In this document: positions 14,916 through 23,276 of the stretch, in pieces
Layout: every line of letters starts with the position of its first letter
Position numbering within the stretch: position 1 is the stretch's first letter
Program-made: the position numbers and the translations under genes
NCBI GenBank assembly: GCA_963835085.1
Contig: CAWIED010000001.1
Location: 2,976,001-3,040,000 of the forward strand
Direction of reading: 5' to 3'
DNA: 64,000 bases
DNA from: JBDIAG01 sp963835085
GTDB lineage: Bacteria > Actinomycetota > Actinomycetes > Actinomycetales > CAWJMD01
The notes under the pieces: generated by a model
Told to the model about the DNA's origin: nothing
The model's database searches: none
Seen by the model: the letters and a program-made list of their open reading frames with translations, nothing else

Positions 14916-15484
14916 GAATGGCCCAGGATGAGGCTCAATGCCTCGGCGCGGGTGGCAGGGTCTCGCATCGAGCCACGCATGGCCGACGTGACGGTCTTTG
15001 CGCCGGGCTTGCGCACCCCTCGCATCGACATGCATAGATGCTCGCATTCGATCACGACGATCGCTCCGCGCGGCTCCAGCATCTCGATCACCGTGTCGGC
15101 GACCTGCGACGTCAGCCGTTCCTGCACCTGGGGCCGGCGTGCAAAACCGTCTACCACTCTGGCGAACTTGCTCAGCCCAGCCACTCGGCCGGCCTTGTTC
15201 GGCACATAGCCCACATGGGCGAGCCCGTGAAAGGGCACCAGATGGTGCTCGCACACCGAGTACACCTCGATGTCCTTGATGAGCACCATCTCGTCGTGCC
15301 CCAACTCGAACGTGGTGGCGAGCTGCTCGCGCGGGTCGATGTGCAGCCCGCCGAAGATCTCGGCGTAGCTGCGCGCAACCCGGGCGGGGGTCTGCAGCAA
15401 CCCGTCGCGCTCGGGATCCTCACCGATCGCCAGCAGAATCTCCCGGATGGCCGCTTCGATCCGCGGCTGATCGATCTGGCCCAC
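14912..15484 (-). CDS. folE: GTP cyclohydrolase I
   Basis: The 190-residue protein catalyses the first step of folate synthesis, GTP to dihydroneopterin triphosphate. The zinc ligands are in 'SVCEHHLVPFHGLAHVGYVP' (Cys and His) and 'ECEHLCMSMRG' (Cys). Also visible are 'LQTPARVARSYAEIF' and 'SKFARVVDGFARRPQVQERL'. The GTG at 15484 gives a normal family N-terminus ('VGQIDQPRIEAAIREIL'); the frame is open upstream into ftsH in another phase. It starts 10 bp after the ftsH stop and is coupled to folP by GTGA. Confidence 0.95.
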   Translation of the reverse strand: MGQIDQPRIEAAIREILLAIGEDPERDGLLQTPARVARSYAEIFGGLHIDPREQLATTFELGHDEMVLIKDIEVYSVCEHHLVPFHGLAHVGYVPNKAGRVAGLSKFARVVDGFARRPQVQERLTSQVADTVIEMLEPRGAIVVIECEHLCMSMRGVRKPGAKTVTSAMRGSMRDPATRAEALSLILGHS

Positions 15485-15494
15485 CGGCCGAATC

Positions 15495-17516
15495 CTATTC
15501 GCCTTCTGGTGCCTGGCGGCCGAGCTGGTTACCCCATCGGGGCGGCTCAGGCTCGGCCGAGCCCGCGATCTGGTCTTGCGGCTCGGGCAGCTTGGCACCG
15601 TTGAGGTATTTGCGCTCGGAGGGGGACGGAACCGGCGGCACCTGCGAGACATGCCGTTCTTCGCTCGACAACCAGATCGGGCGCAGCGGACGCTTGTGCA
15701 CCGGCGTGAAGATCTCGGCCAGCTGATCCTTGTTGAGGCTCTCGTGCTCGAGCAGGGCCAACACGAGGTCGTCGAGCACCTGGCGGTACTCCACGAGCAC
15801 CTCCCAGGCCTCGTCGTGCGCCGACTCGATGAGCTTTCGCACCTCTTCGTCGACGATGCGCGCCGTGCCCTCGGAGTAGTCACGCTGGTGGCCCATGTCG
15901 CGCCCCAGGAACGGCTCGCTGTTCGACTCGCCGAGCTTGATGGTGCCGACCCGCTCGCTCATGCCGAACTGGGTGACCATCTGGCGGGCGATCTTGGTGG
16001 CGTTCTCGATGTCGTTGCCGGCACCGGTGGTGGGGTCGTGGAAGATGAACTCCTCCGCCACGAAGCCGCCGAGGCCGTACGCGAGCTTGTCGAGCAGCTC
16101 GTTGCGCGAGACCGAGTGCTTGTCGTCGAGCGGGGCGACGGTGGTGACACCGAGTGCACGACCGCGCGGCAGGATCGTCACCTTGGTGACCGGGTCGGTG
16201 TGCCGCATGGCGGCAGCCACCAACGCGTGCCCGCCCTCGTGGTAGGCCGTGACCTTCTTCTCGTGGTCGCTCATCACCCGGGTACGCCGCTGCGGACCCA
16301 TCGTGACGCGCTCGATGGCCTCGTCGAGGGCGGCGTTGTCGATGATCCGCGCGTTGGTGCGCGCGGTGAGCAGGGCGGCCTCGTTGAGGACGTTGGCGAG
16401 GTCGGCTCCGGTGAAGCCGGGCGTGCGACGGGCAACAGCCATCAGATCGACGTCGTTGGCCAGCGGCTTGCCCTTGGCGTGCACCTGCAGGATGGCCTCG
16501 CGGCCACGCATGTTGGGGGCGTCGACCGCGATCTGGCGGTCGAACCGGCCGGGACGCAGCAGTGCCGGGTCGAGAATGTCGGGCCGGTTGGTGGCCGCGA
16601 TCATGATGACGTTGGTCTTGACGTCGAAGCCGTCCATCTCCACGAGCAGCTGGTTCAGCGTCTGCTCGCGCTCGTCGTGGCCGCCGCCCATACCTGCGCC
16701 GCGGTGCCGGCCGACGGCGTCGATCTCATCGACGAAGATGATGGCCGGCGCGTTGGCCTTGGCCTGCTCGAACAGGTCGCGCACGCGGGAGGCACCCACC
16801 CCCACGAACATCTCGACGAAGTCAGAGCCGGAGATCGTATAGAACGGCACACCGGCCTCTCCGGCCACGGCGCGGGCGAGCAGCGTCTTGCCGGTACCAG
16901 GCGGGCCGTAGAGCAGCACGCCCTTGGGGATCTTGGCCCCGACAGCCTGGAACCGGGCAGGCTGGGTGAGGAAGTCCTTGATCTCCTCGAGCTCCTCCAC
17001 CGCCTCGTCAGCACCTGCCACGTCAGCGAACGTCACCTGCGGGGTGTCCTTGGAGACGAGCTTGGCGCGCGACTTGCCGAAGTTCATGACCCGCGAGCCG
17101 CCACCCTGCATCTGGCTCAGCATGAACCAGAACAGCGCCACGATGATGATGATCGGGAGCAGTGAACCCAGCAGCGAACTCCACCAGGAATCGTGCGGTA
17201 CCTGGTCGTTATACGGCTGCTTGAGGCTGGCGCTGTCGATCGCCTTGACCACGTCGGCCCCGCGCGGGGTCACGTAGAAGAACTGCACCTTCTCGCCGAG
17301 GTCTTTGTACGGGGCCTTCAGCGTCATGTCGACGCGCTGGTCGCCGTCGACCATCTCTACTTGCGAGACCTTGCCCTCAGCGAGCAGATTCAGGCCGGTT
17401 TCCGTGTCGATGCTGCGAAAGCCGCCACCCGAGAAGATCTGACTGGCAATGATGAGCAGCAGCAGTCCTCCGACGATGAAGAACGCCGGGCCCCGAAGGA
17501 ATTTCTTAAGATCCAT
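15495..17516 (-). CDS. ftsH: ATP-dependent zinc metalloprotease FtsH
   Basis: The 673-residue membrane AAA protease has two helices (about 10-29 and 113-135) bracketing a periplasmic segment. The AAA domain carries Walker A 'GPPGTGKTLLARAVAG', Walker B 'IIFVDEID', the pore motif region 'FVEMFVGVGASRVRD' and the SRH 'NRPDILDPALLRPGRFDRQI'. The M41 protease site is 'HEGGH', with a downstream 'GAGNDIENAT' Asp. The C-terminal 70 residues are Pro/Glu-rich. It degrades misfolded membrane proteins. It heads the folate operon, the usual order in actinobacteria. Confidence 0.98.
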   Translation of the reverse strand: MDLKKFLRGPAFFIVGGLLLLIIASQIFSGGGFRSIDTETGLNLLAEGKVSQVEMVDGDQRVDMTLKAPYKDLGEKVQFFYVTPRGADVVKAIDSASLKQPYNDQVPHDSWWSSLLGSLLPIIIIVALFWFMLSQMQGGGSRVMNFGKSRAKLVSKDTPQVTFADVAGADEAVEELEEIKDFLTQPARFQAVGAKIPKGVLLYGPPGTGKTLLARAVAGEAGVPFYTISGSDFVEMFVGVGASRVRDLFEQAKANAPAIIFVDEIDAVGRHRGAGMGGGHDEREQTLNQLLVEMDGFDVKTNVIMIAATNRPDILDPALLRPGRFDRQIAVDAPNMRGREAILQVHAKGKPLANDVDLMAVARRTPGFTGADLANVLNEAALLTARTNARIIDNAALDEAIERVTMGPQRRTRVMSDHEKKVTAYHEGGHALVAAAMRHTDPVTKVTILPRGRALGVTTVAPLDDKHSVSRNELLDKLAYGLGGFVAEEFIFHDPTTGAGNDIENATKIARQMVTQFGMSERVGTIKLGESNSEPFLGRDMGHQRDYSEGTARIVDEEVRKLIESAHDEAWEVLVEYRQVLDDLVLALLEHESLNKDQLAEIFTPVHKRPLRPIWLSSEERHVSQVPPVPSPSERKYLNGAKLPEPQDQIAGSAEPEPPRWGNQLGRQAPEGE

Positions 17517-17694
17517 CTGCGGCAGGGCGCGCCCTGTCCTTCCTGGTGTGTCGTGACATCCGAACGACGGTACACCGCCACGTGGGCAGCTGAGTGAGCG
17601 TTAGGTCAATGCTCTCGTTGTTTCGTACAGGTTCAGCGTCTGTGCAACGCAGGCCGCGCCCGGAGCGTTCCCGACACCGGTTCTGACGGCATGC

Positions 17695-18249
17695 TCAATT
17701 CTCGTACACGTGAGGCGCGAGAGTAGCCACGAATGGCAGGTTGCGGTACTTCTCGGCGTGATCGAGCCCGTAGCCCACGACGAACGCGTTGGGAATGTCG
17801 AATCCGCAGTAGCGCGTGGGCACCTCGACCTTGGCGGCCTCGGGCTTGCGCAGCAGCGTGCACACCTCCACCGAGGCGGGCCCGCGCGAGGCAAGGTTCG
17901 AGACCAGCCACGACAGGGTGAGGCCGGAGTCGATGATGTCTTCGACGATGAGCACGTGCCGACCGGTGATGTCGGTGTCGAGGTCTTTGAGAATCCGTAC
18001 CACCCCGGACGACTTGGTGCCCGACCCATAGCTGGAGACGGCCATCCAGTCCATCTCCACCGGCAGGTGCAGTGCCCGGGCGAGATCGGCCATCACCATG
18101 ACCGCGCCCTTGAGCACGCCCACGATCAACAGTCGCTCACCCGCGTAGTCGCGGTCGATCTCGGCAGCCAGCTCGGCCAACCGGACCTGGATCTGCTCGC
18201 GATCCACCAGGATTCCGGCGAGGTCGTCGCCCACATCGTCAGCTTCCAC
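17695..18249 (-). CDS. hpt: Hypoxanthine phosphoribosyltransferase
   Basis: The 184-residue purine salvage enzyme makes IMP/GMP from hypoxanthine/guanine and PRPP. It carries the PRPP-binding motif 'VLIVEDIIDSGLTL', 'GVLKGAVMVMADLARAL' and 'SSYGSGTKSSG'. The GTG at 18249 gives the expected N-terminus and overlaps the tilS stop by 11 bases, so the two genes are coupled. The frame is open further upstream, but that region is tilS in another phase. A 178-bp gap separates it from ftsH. Confidence 0.95.
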   Translation of the reverse strand: MEADDVGDDLAGILVDREQIQVRLAELAAEIDRDYAGERLLIVGVLKGAVMVMADLARALHLPVEMDWMAVSSYGSGTKSSGVVRILKDLDTDITGRHVLIVEDIIDSGLTLSWLVSNLASRGPASVEVCTLLRKPEAAKVEVPTRYCGFDIPNAFVVGYGLDHAEKYRNLPFVATLAPHVYEN

Positions 18250-19402
18250 TGATGCGCTCCTCAACTGTCGTGGGCCGGACGGGCACCAGCCTGCCAGACC
18301 GGCGCAGCACCCCGACACCCCCGGGCAGGTCGAGCCTGCCCTGACCGTGCCAGTCCGTGAGCAGCGCATCGACGGCGAGCACGTGCGCGCGGCTCAGAGC
18401 GGCACCCGGGCAGCCCAGGGCCAGCAGCCAGCGGTGCAGCACCCGGCGGCGCAGGCCGTGGGGATGCGCCGCCAGCGAACCGGCGTCCAGAGCCGGACCG
18501 AGTACCTTCGCCAGATCCGGTGCCTTATCCGCGTCGTAAGCCTTCCCCAGGTCAGGCGCCCTGTCCGCGTCGGGCCCCTTCGCCAGGTCGGGTGCCTTCC
18601 CCACGTGACGTGCCTGGCTCAGCTCAGGCGGCTGCAGCCCAGACGGCTGCGTCGAGCCGGCGATGAGCTCTGCAAGAGTGCGTTCGGCCAGCGCGTCGAG
18701 CGTCTCGGCGTCTTCGCGCAGCAGTTCGGCCGTGCGCGCCAGTGCCAGGGCCACACCCGGGCCGAGTTGTTCTTCGAGCAGCGGCAGCACGATCGTGCGC
18801 ACCCGCGAACGGGCGAAGGCCGGGTCGGCGTTGCTGGGATCGTGCCAGGCGCGCAAGCCCTGGTCGGCGGCAGCCTGATGCACCACCGAACGCTGCACGC
18901 CCAGCAGCGGGCGCGCGAAAATACCTCTTCTGGAAGGCATTCCCGCCAACGACCGGGCGCCGGAACCACGGGCCAGGCCGAGCAGAACCTGCTCGGCCTG
19001 ATCGTCAAGGGTGTGGCCCAGCAGCACGACAGCGGCGCCGAGCCGATCGGCGACGGCCGTCAGCTCGGCGTATCGAGCGGTGCGGGCAGCTCCCTCGGGC
19101 CCCTCCCCGGTTGTGCCCACCTCAGCAGCGCGCCGCTCCACCGGGTCGGCACCTAGGTCGCGGCACTGCCGCGCCGCCCGCTCGGCAATCCGTGCACTGC
19201 CGGGCTGCAGGCCATGGTCGACGACGACCGCACCCACTCGCACTGCCTGCGCGCGCGCCTCGAAGACAGCCGCGGCGGTAAGGGCCAGCGAATCGGGGCC
19301 ACCGCTGCACGCCACCAGGACGAGCTCTCCAGGGCTCAGCGCGCGTAGCCAGGGCCGCACCGCGACCCGGGTGGCGGCGATGGCCGGCGATGGACCGGGC
19401 AC
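18239..19402 (-). CDS. tilS: tRNA(Ile)-lysidine synthetase with an internal repeat insertion
   Basis: The 387-residue enzyme modifies C34 of tRNA-Ile2 to lysidine, using ATP and lysine. The PP-loop motif 'SGGPDS' is at about 34-39, followed by 'VDHGLQPGS' and 'LLGHTLDDQAEQVLLGLARG', as in TilS. Between the helical substrate-binding region and the C-terminus, residues of about 268-298 form a 12-residue repeat (A-P-D-L-A-K-G-P-D-A-D-R) absent from typical TilS. It overlaps hpt by 11 bases; this tilS-hpt-ftsH order is standard. The ATG at 19402 is the first in frame. Confidence 0.92.
   Translation of the reverse strand: MPGPSPAIAATRVAVRPWLRALSPGELVLVACSGGPDSLALTAAAVFEARAQAVRVGAVVVDHGLQPGSARIAERAARQCRDLGADPVERRAAEVGTTGEGPEGAARTARYAELTAVADRLGAAVVLLGHTLDDQAEQVLLGLARGSGARSLAGMPSRRGIFARPLLGVQRSVVHQAAADQGLRAWHDPSNADPAFARSRVRTIVLPLLEEQLGPGVALALARTAELLREDAETLDALAERTLAELIAGSTQPSGLQPPELSQARHVGKAPDLAKGPDADRAPDLGKAYDADKAPDLAKVLGPALDAGSLAAHPHGLRRRVLHRWLLALGCPGAALSRAHVLAVDALLTDWHGQGRLDLPGGVGVLRRSGRLVPVRPTTVEERISGS
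18511..18600 (-). repeat. 2.5 copies of a 36-bp repeat inside tilS
   Basis: Units 18511-18546, 18547-18582 and a half unit 18583-18600 encode the 12-residue repeat in TilS. The phase is preserved. The repeat lies in a probable surface linker. Confidence 0.85.
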
Positions 19403-19442
19403 CTCAGCCGGACATCTCAGGCGTCAGCCGGGAAATGCCCAC

Positions 19443-20669
19443 CTAACCGTGCACCCGCCGCACCCAGGCTGTTGGCTCGAGGATCTCCTGGGGCAGCGGC
19501 AGGGCCTGAGGTGAGCTCCAGACGGCGTTGAAGCCCGGCATGCCCACCTCAGCGATGACACCGCGGACGAAGACGGCACCGTCACGGTACTGCCGCATCT
19601 TGGCGTCGAGCCCGAGTAGGCGGCGCAGCAGCTTGTCGGCCATGCCGCTGCCCTGGCGCCGACGAGTGAAGCGCTCACGGATCTGCGCCACGGTGGGGAT
19701 CACCTCGGGACCTGCCTCGTCCATCACCACGTCGGCATGGCCTTCCAGCAGGCTCATGACGGCGGTGAGCCGGGCGAGCGCCTCACGCTGGTCGGGAGTC
19801 TGGATGAGGTCGAGCAGGGTGGTCGTCCCGCCCCCGCGGAGCACCTCGGGCAGCACCCTGGCCGCGTTGGTGACCCGATCGACGAGCTCGCCCGGCTTGC
19901 CGAGCAGGTCGGCGATCAGCGCGCGAGAGGTCTCGAGCAGGTGTGGACGCAACCAATGGCAGGCGCTGAACTGCACCCGGTGGGTCTCCTCGTGCAGGCA
20001 TACCCAGAGCCGGAAGTCGCTGGCGTTCACGTCGAGCTCGCGTTCGACCTGCACGATGTTGGGGGCCACGAGCAGGAGCCGGCCGCCGCGGGAGGTGCCG
20101 GCGATGTCGTACTGGCCCAGCACGCGGCTGCCGAGAAATGCCAGCAGCGTGCCCACTTCGGTGCCGGTGGCCTTCCGTCCCATCGCGAGCACGGCAGGGT
20201 TGGCGGGCGGTCGCGAGGCCAGGGCCTGACTCACCGCCGGCGCAAGCATCGTCCGGAAGCCGTCGGCGTTGGCGCGCACCCAACCCGGACGGTCGACGAC
20301 GAGTACGCCATCGCCCGGCAGCGCCTCGAGCCCGGTGATCCGGGCGACGTGCCCGGTGGACTGCACTGCATCGTCGCGCAGCTCGGCCACGACCTGGCGC
20401 GCCTCGGCGGCGCCCACCTTGGGGCCCGGCCGCATCAAGCCGGCAGCCACTCGTACACCTAGGTCGAAGTCGACGAGAGAGTCGACCGCCGTGTGGTCAC
20501 CGGCGGTCTGGTCGCCGGCAGCCTGTTCACCATCGCGCCCGGCGGGATCTGAGGTCACCGGGCAACGGTAACCGCTCCGTGCCACTGCGGATATGGCACC
20601 GGCGGGTCCCCGGACCCAGTTCGCGGTGCCCACTGTGGATACGGCGCCGTCACCAGCACCGACACCCAT
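19443..20669 (-). CDS. Zinc-dependent metalloprotease, DUF2342 (zincin_2)
   Basis: The 408-residue protein has the zincin motif 'HEETHR' in 'WVCLHEETHRVQFSACHWL' near residue 230, with downstream 'LEGHADVVMDEAG' giving a further Glu. It belongs to the DUF2342/'coenzyme F420 biosynthesis-associated' family, placed between dacB and tilS in many actinobacteria; its substrate is not known. Residues 1-75 are variable and Asp/Gly-rich, so the start is uncertain, but 'NWVRGPAGAISAVARSGY' near residue 17 resembles conserved family sequence. It begins 15 bp downstream of the dacB stop. Confidence 0.85.
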   Translation of the reverse strand: MGVGAGDGAVSTVGTANWVRGPAGAISAVARSGYRCPVTSDPAGRDGEQAAGDQTAGDHTAVDSLVDFDLGVRVAAGLMRPGPKVGAAEARQVVAELRDDAVQSTGHVARITGLEALPGDGVLVVDRPGWVRANADGFRTMLAPAVSQALASRPPANPAVLAMGRKATGTEVGTLLAFLGSRVLGQYDIAGTSRGGRLLLVAPNIVQVERELDVNASDFRLWVCLHEETHRVQFSACHWLRPHLLETSRALIADLLGKPGELVDRVTNAARVLPEVLRGGGTTTLLDLIQTPDQREALARLTAVMSLLEGHADVVMDEAGPEVIPTVAQIRERFTRRRQGSGMADKLLRRLLGLDAKMRQYRDGAVFVRGVIAEVGMPGFNAVWSSPQALPLPQEILEPTAWVRRVHG

Positions 20670-20684
20670 CCGGCAGGCACCCGC

Positions 20685-22130
20685 TCAGGAGCAGCCGCAG
20701 CCGGCCACGGCGGTCGAGAGCCGGTCGAGGGCGGCCCGCGCCGGATCGGTGGCCGGCACCTGGTCGGCCAGGAAGGCGAAGGTGACCAGCCGGCCGTCCG
20801 CCGTCACCACCTCGCCGGCCAAAGCGCTCACGTGGGTCAGCGATCCGGTCTTGGCCCGCACGATTCCCACCCCGGATGCCGCGCCGTCCGCAGGGGTGAA
20901 CCGGTCCGCGAGGGTGCCGCTGAGCCCGGCCACCGGCAGTCCGCGCAGCAGTGGACGCAGCTGCGGGTGGGCGTCGGACGTGGCGGCGGCCAGGGTTCCG
21001 GCCAGCACCGCCGGCGTGAGAGCCGAGCCCTGGGACATCCCCGAGCCGTCGGCCAAATGCGACCCCTGCGTGTCGACCCCGAGCGCGGCCACGGCAGTCA
21101 GCACGGCTGCGCCTCCGCCTGCGAACGTCGGTCGACCTCCCTCCGCCAGCGCCACCGAACGCGACAGCGCCTCGGCAGCGTTGTTGTCACTGGCGCCCAG
21201 GGCGTAGTCGATGATCTCCGAGACCGGTGCGGAGGTCACCGCGCCCAGTCGCTGGGCTCCCGCCGACGCCTTGGCGCGCACTGGCGACCCGCTGACGGCG
21301 ATGCCCGCTTGCTGCAGAGCGGCCGAGAACTGTTGCGCAGCAGCCAATCCCGGGTCCGCGACCCGGGGCGCGTAGTTGTCGGGGCCGGTGCGGCCGGCGT
21401 CGACGGCCAGACCGGTGACGGGTGCGACGAAGCCGCTGCTGATGTCGGAGCTCGTCCAGCCTGGTCCCATCGACTCTCCCCAGCCGAGGCCGCCGAGGAT
21501 CGAGTCGTCAAGGCTCACCGACACGGTCGTCCGCCCGCTGGCCTTGAGCCTGGCCGCTACCTGCCCGGCCAGATCGGCCAGACCGGCGCGTCCGTCGATC
21601 AGCGTGGGATCGCCATGACCGGCCGCCAGCAGCACATCTCCTCCGCCCACCAGGCTCACCTGGTTCGAGCCCGGGATGGCCACGGCCTTGGTGGTGAAGG
21701 TGGCGTCTGCGCCCAGCACGCTCAGCGCAGCAGCAGAGGTGAGCACCTTGGTGACCGACGCCGGGGTGCGCGCAGTGTGCGCGCCCGAGTCGAGCAGGAC
21801 GGTGCCGGTGCCAGCATCGATGACCGTGGCGCTGACGGACGGGCCGAGCGCCGGATCGCTCAGCAGGGGACCCAACCGGGCGGCCACGGCTGCAGCTGTG
21901 GGCACCTTGGCGGAATCGCCGGCGGCGGGCACGGGCGCGCTCGCCGGCTTGACCAGCACCGCCCCCGGAGCGGAGGAGATGACGGGGTAGGGCACCGGAC
22001 GCGGCGCGGTGGTGAGAACGCCTGGGACACGGCCCATCGCGTCGCCGACGGCGTAGCCGACCAGGCACGCCAGCAGCACGACGATGATCGCCGCGACACG
22101 CCAGCCTCTCCAACTACGCCGACCAGCCAT
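20685..22130 (-). CDS. dacB: D-alanyl-D-alanine carboxypeptidase/endopeptidase (PBP4 type, S13)
   Basis: The 481-residue protein has one N-terminal membrane anchor or signal (about 11-29). The penicillin-binding triad is complete: SxxK in 'TPASVTKVL', SxN in 'GASDNNAAEALSRS' and KTG in 'VRAKTGSLTHVSAL'. It trims or cleaves peptidoglycan cross-links outside the membrane. Ala/Pro-rich linker sequence follows the anchor. It is first in the minus-strand run dacB-zincin-tilS-hpt-ftsH-fol and divergent from ppa. Confidence 0.93.
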   Translation of the reverse strand: MAGRRSWRGWRVAAIIVVLLACLVGYAVGDAMGRVPGVLTTAPRPVPYPVISSAPGAVLVKPASAPVPAAGDSAKVPTAAAVAARLGPLLSDPALGPSVSATVIDAGTGTVLLDSGAHTARTPASVTKVLTSAAALSVLGADATFTTKAVAIPGSNQVSLVGGGDVLLAAGHGDPTLIDGRAGLADLAGQVAARLKASGRTTVSVSLDDSILGGLGWGESMGPGWTSSDISSGFVAPVTGLAVDAGRTGPDNYAPRVADPGLAAAQQFSAALQQAGIAVSGSPVRAKASAGAQRLGAVTSAPVSEIIDYALGASDNNAAEALSRSVALAEGGRPTFAGGGAAVLTAVAALGVDTQGSHLADGSGMSQGSALTPAVLAGTLAAATSDAHPQLRPLLRGLPVAGLSGTLADRFTPADGAASGVGIVRAKTGSLTHVSALAGEVVTADGRLVTFAFLADQVPATDPARAALDRLSTAVAGCGCS

Positions 22131-22192
22131 CTGCCCTTCTTCAGCCCTCCAGAGATCGCCTTCGGCAGGCTAAAGTGCCGTGAAGACTTGGG

Positions 22193-22213
22193 TTAGGGGA
22201 GACTATCTCCTAA
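22193..22213 (+). promoter_or_regulatory. Small hairpin in the ppa leader
   Basis: TTAGGGGAG (22193-22201) faces CTCCTAA (22207-22213), 41 bp upstream of the ppa ATG. A TAAAGT hexamer near 22171 could be a -10 element. The support is weak and structural only. Confidence 0.3.
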
Positions 22214-22254
22214 GCCCCGCGGGACCCACCCGCCCTGATGGAAGGCGCGCGCAC

Positions 22255-22749
22255 ATGCTGGAGTTCGACGTCACGGTTGAGATCCCCCGCGGAACCCGTA
22301 ACAAGTACGAGGTCGACCACGAATCGGGGCGGATCAAGCTCGACCGAACGTTGTTCACCGCGACCCGCTATCCCTCCGACTACGGCTTCATCGACGACAC
22401 CCTCGGCGAAGACGGCGACCCTCTCGACGCCCTGGTGCTCATCGACGAGCCCACGTTTCCCGGCTGTCTGATCCGCTGCCGGGCGATCGGTATGTTCCAC
22501 ATGCGCGACGAAGGGGGCGGCGACGACAAGGTGATGTGCGTTCCGGCGCGCGACCCCCGGCTCGACCCGATCCAGGACCTTGAGGATCTCAACGAGTTCC
22601 ACCGGTTGGAGATTCAGCACTTCTTCGAAACCTACAAAGACCTTGAACCTGGCAAGTCGGTTGAAGGCGCTCACTGGGCCGGGCGACTAGAAGCCGAGGC
22701 CGAGATTCACGCATCGTTCCAACGTCTCAAAGACCACGGCGGGCACTAA
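22255..22749 (+). CDS. ppa: Inorganic pyrophosphatase
   Basis: The 164-residue soluble family I pyrophosphatase carries 'EIPRGTRNKYEVDHESGRI', 'YPSDYGFIDDT' and the metal-binding signature 'GEDGDPLDALVL'. It hydrolyses PPi from biosynthetic reactions; a second, membrane-bound enzyme (hppA) lies at 60641. The ATG at 22255 begins 'MLEFDVTVEIPRG', normal for actinobacterial Ppa, with GGAAGG about 10 bp upstream. The stop (TAA) directly abuts the ATG of the GNAT gene, so they form an operon. Confidence 0.97.
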   Translation: MLEFDVTVEIPRGTRNKYEVDHESGRIKLDRTLFTATRYPSDYGFIDDTLGEDGDPLDALVLIDEPTFPGCLIRCRAIGMFHMRDEGGGDDKVMCVPARDPRLDPIQDLEDLNEFHRLEIQHFFETYKDLEPGKSVEGAHWAGRLEAEAEIHASFQRLKDHGGH

Positions 22750-23271
22750 ATGAGCGAGATCGCGGTACGCATCCTCGAGGAAGACGACTGGCCGACCTAT
22801 CGCGAGGTGCGCCTGCGCGCCCTTCGCGACTCCCCTGAGGCGTTCGTGGCAACTGCCGACGAGGAGGAGCAGTTCGACGAAACGCAATGGCGCGAACGAA
22901 TGCGTCGTTCGTACCGTCTGGTGGCGGTGCTCGACGATGACGTCGTCGGCGTCGTGAGCCTGCTGGCTGAAAGTCCCCAGGCGAACGACTCCGAGTTGCA
23001 TGATCTGGCCGCGGCCGAGGTTTTCGGGCTCTGGGTCGACCCGGGTCAACGTGGGCACGGCACTCCTGAACTGCTGATCGACGCGGCGGCCCAGCGCGCA
23101 CGCTTTCACAATCGCACCCACCTCGTGTACTGGGTCGGGGTCGACAACGCGCGCGCCGTCGCCTTCGCCAGTGGCTACGGGTTCCGGCCCACCGACAGCC
23201 GACGCGCGGCCCGAACCGGGGGCGCCGAGGGCGGCACCGAGGCAGCCATGGTGTATCCGCTGGCGCCCTGA
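22750..23271 (+). CDS. GNAT-family N-acetyltransferase
   Basis: The 173-residue acetyltransferase has the acetyl-CoA pyrophosphate loop 'QRGHGTPELLIDAA' (motif A, R/QxxGxG) near 98-112 and the closing 'YWVGVDNARAVAFASGYGF' typical of RimI/GNAT proteins. The substrate is unknown. The ATG follows the ppa stop with no gap, and the next gene begins 5 bp after its stop, so ppa, this gene and the transglutaminase-like gene are probably one transcript. Confidence 0.88.
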   Translation: MSEIAVRILEEDDWPTYREVRLRALRDSPEAFVATADEEEQFDETQWRERMRRSYRLVAVLDDDVVGVVSLLAESPQANDSELHDLAAAEVFGLWVDPGQRGHGTPELLIDAAAQRARFHNRTHLVYWVGVDNARAVAFASGYGFRPTDSRRAARTGGAEGGTEAAMVYPLAP

Positions 23272-23276
23272 CGGGC

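Noticed and set aside
14916..15254. N-terminal extension of FolP
   Set aside because: The frame is open, but it lies over folE in another phase; the GTG at 14915 with the GTGA overlap gives a normal-length protein.
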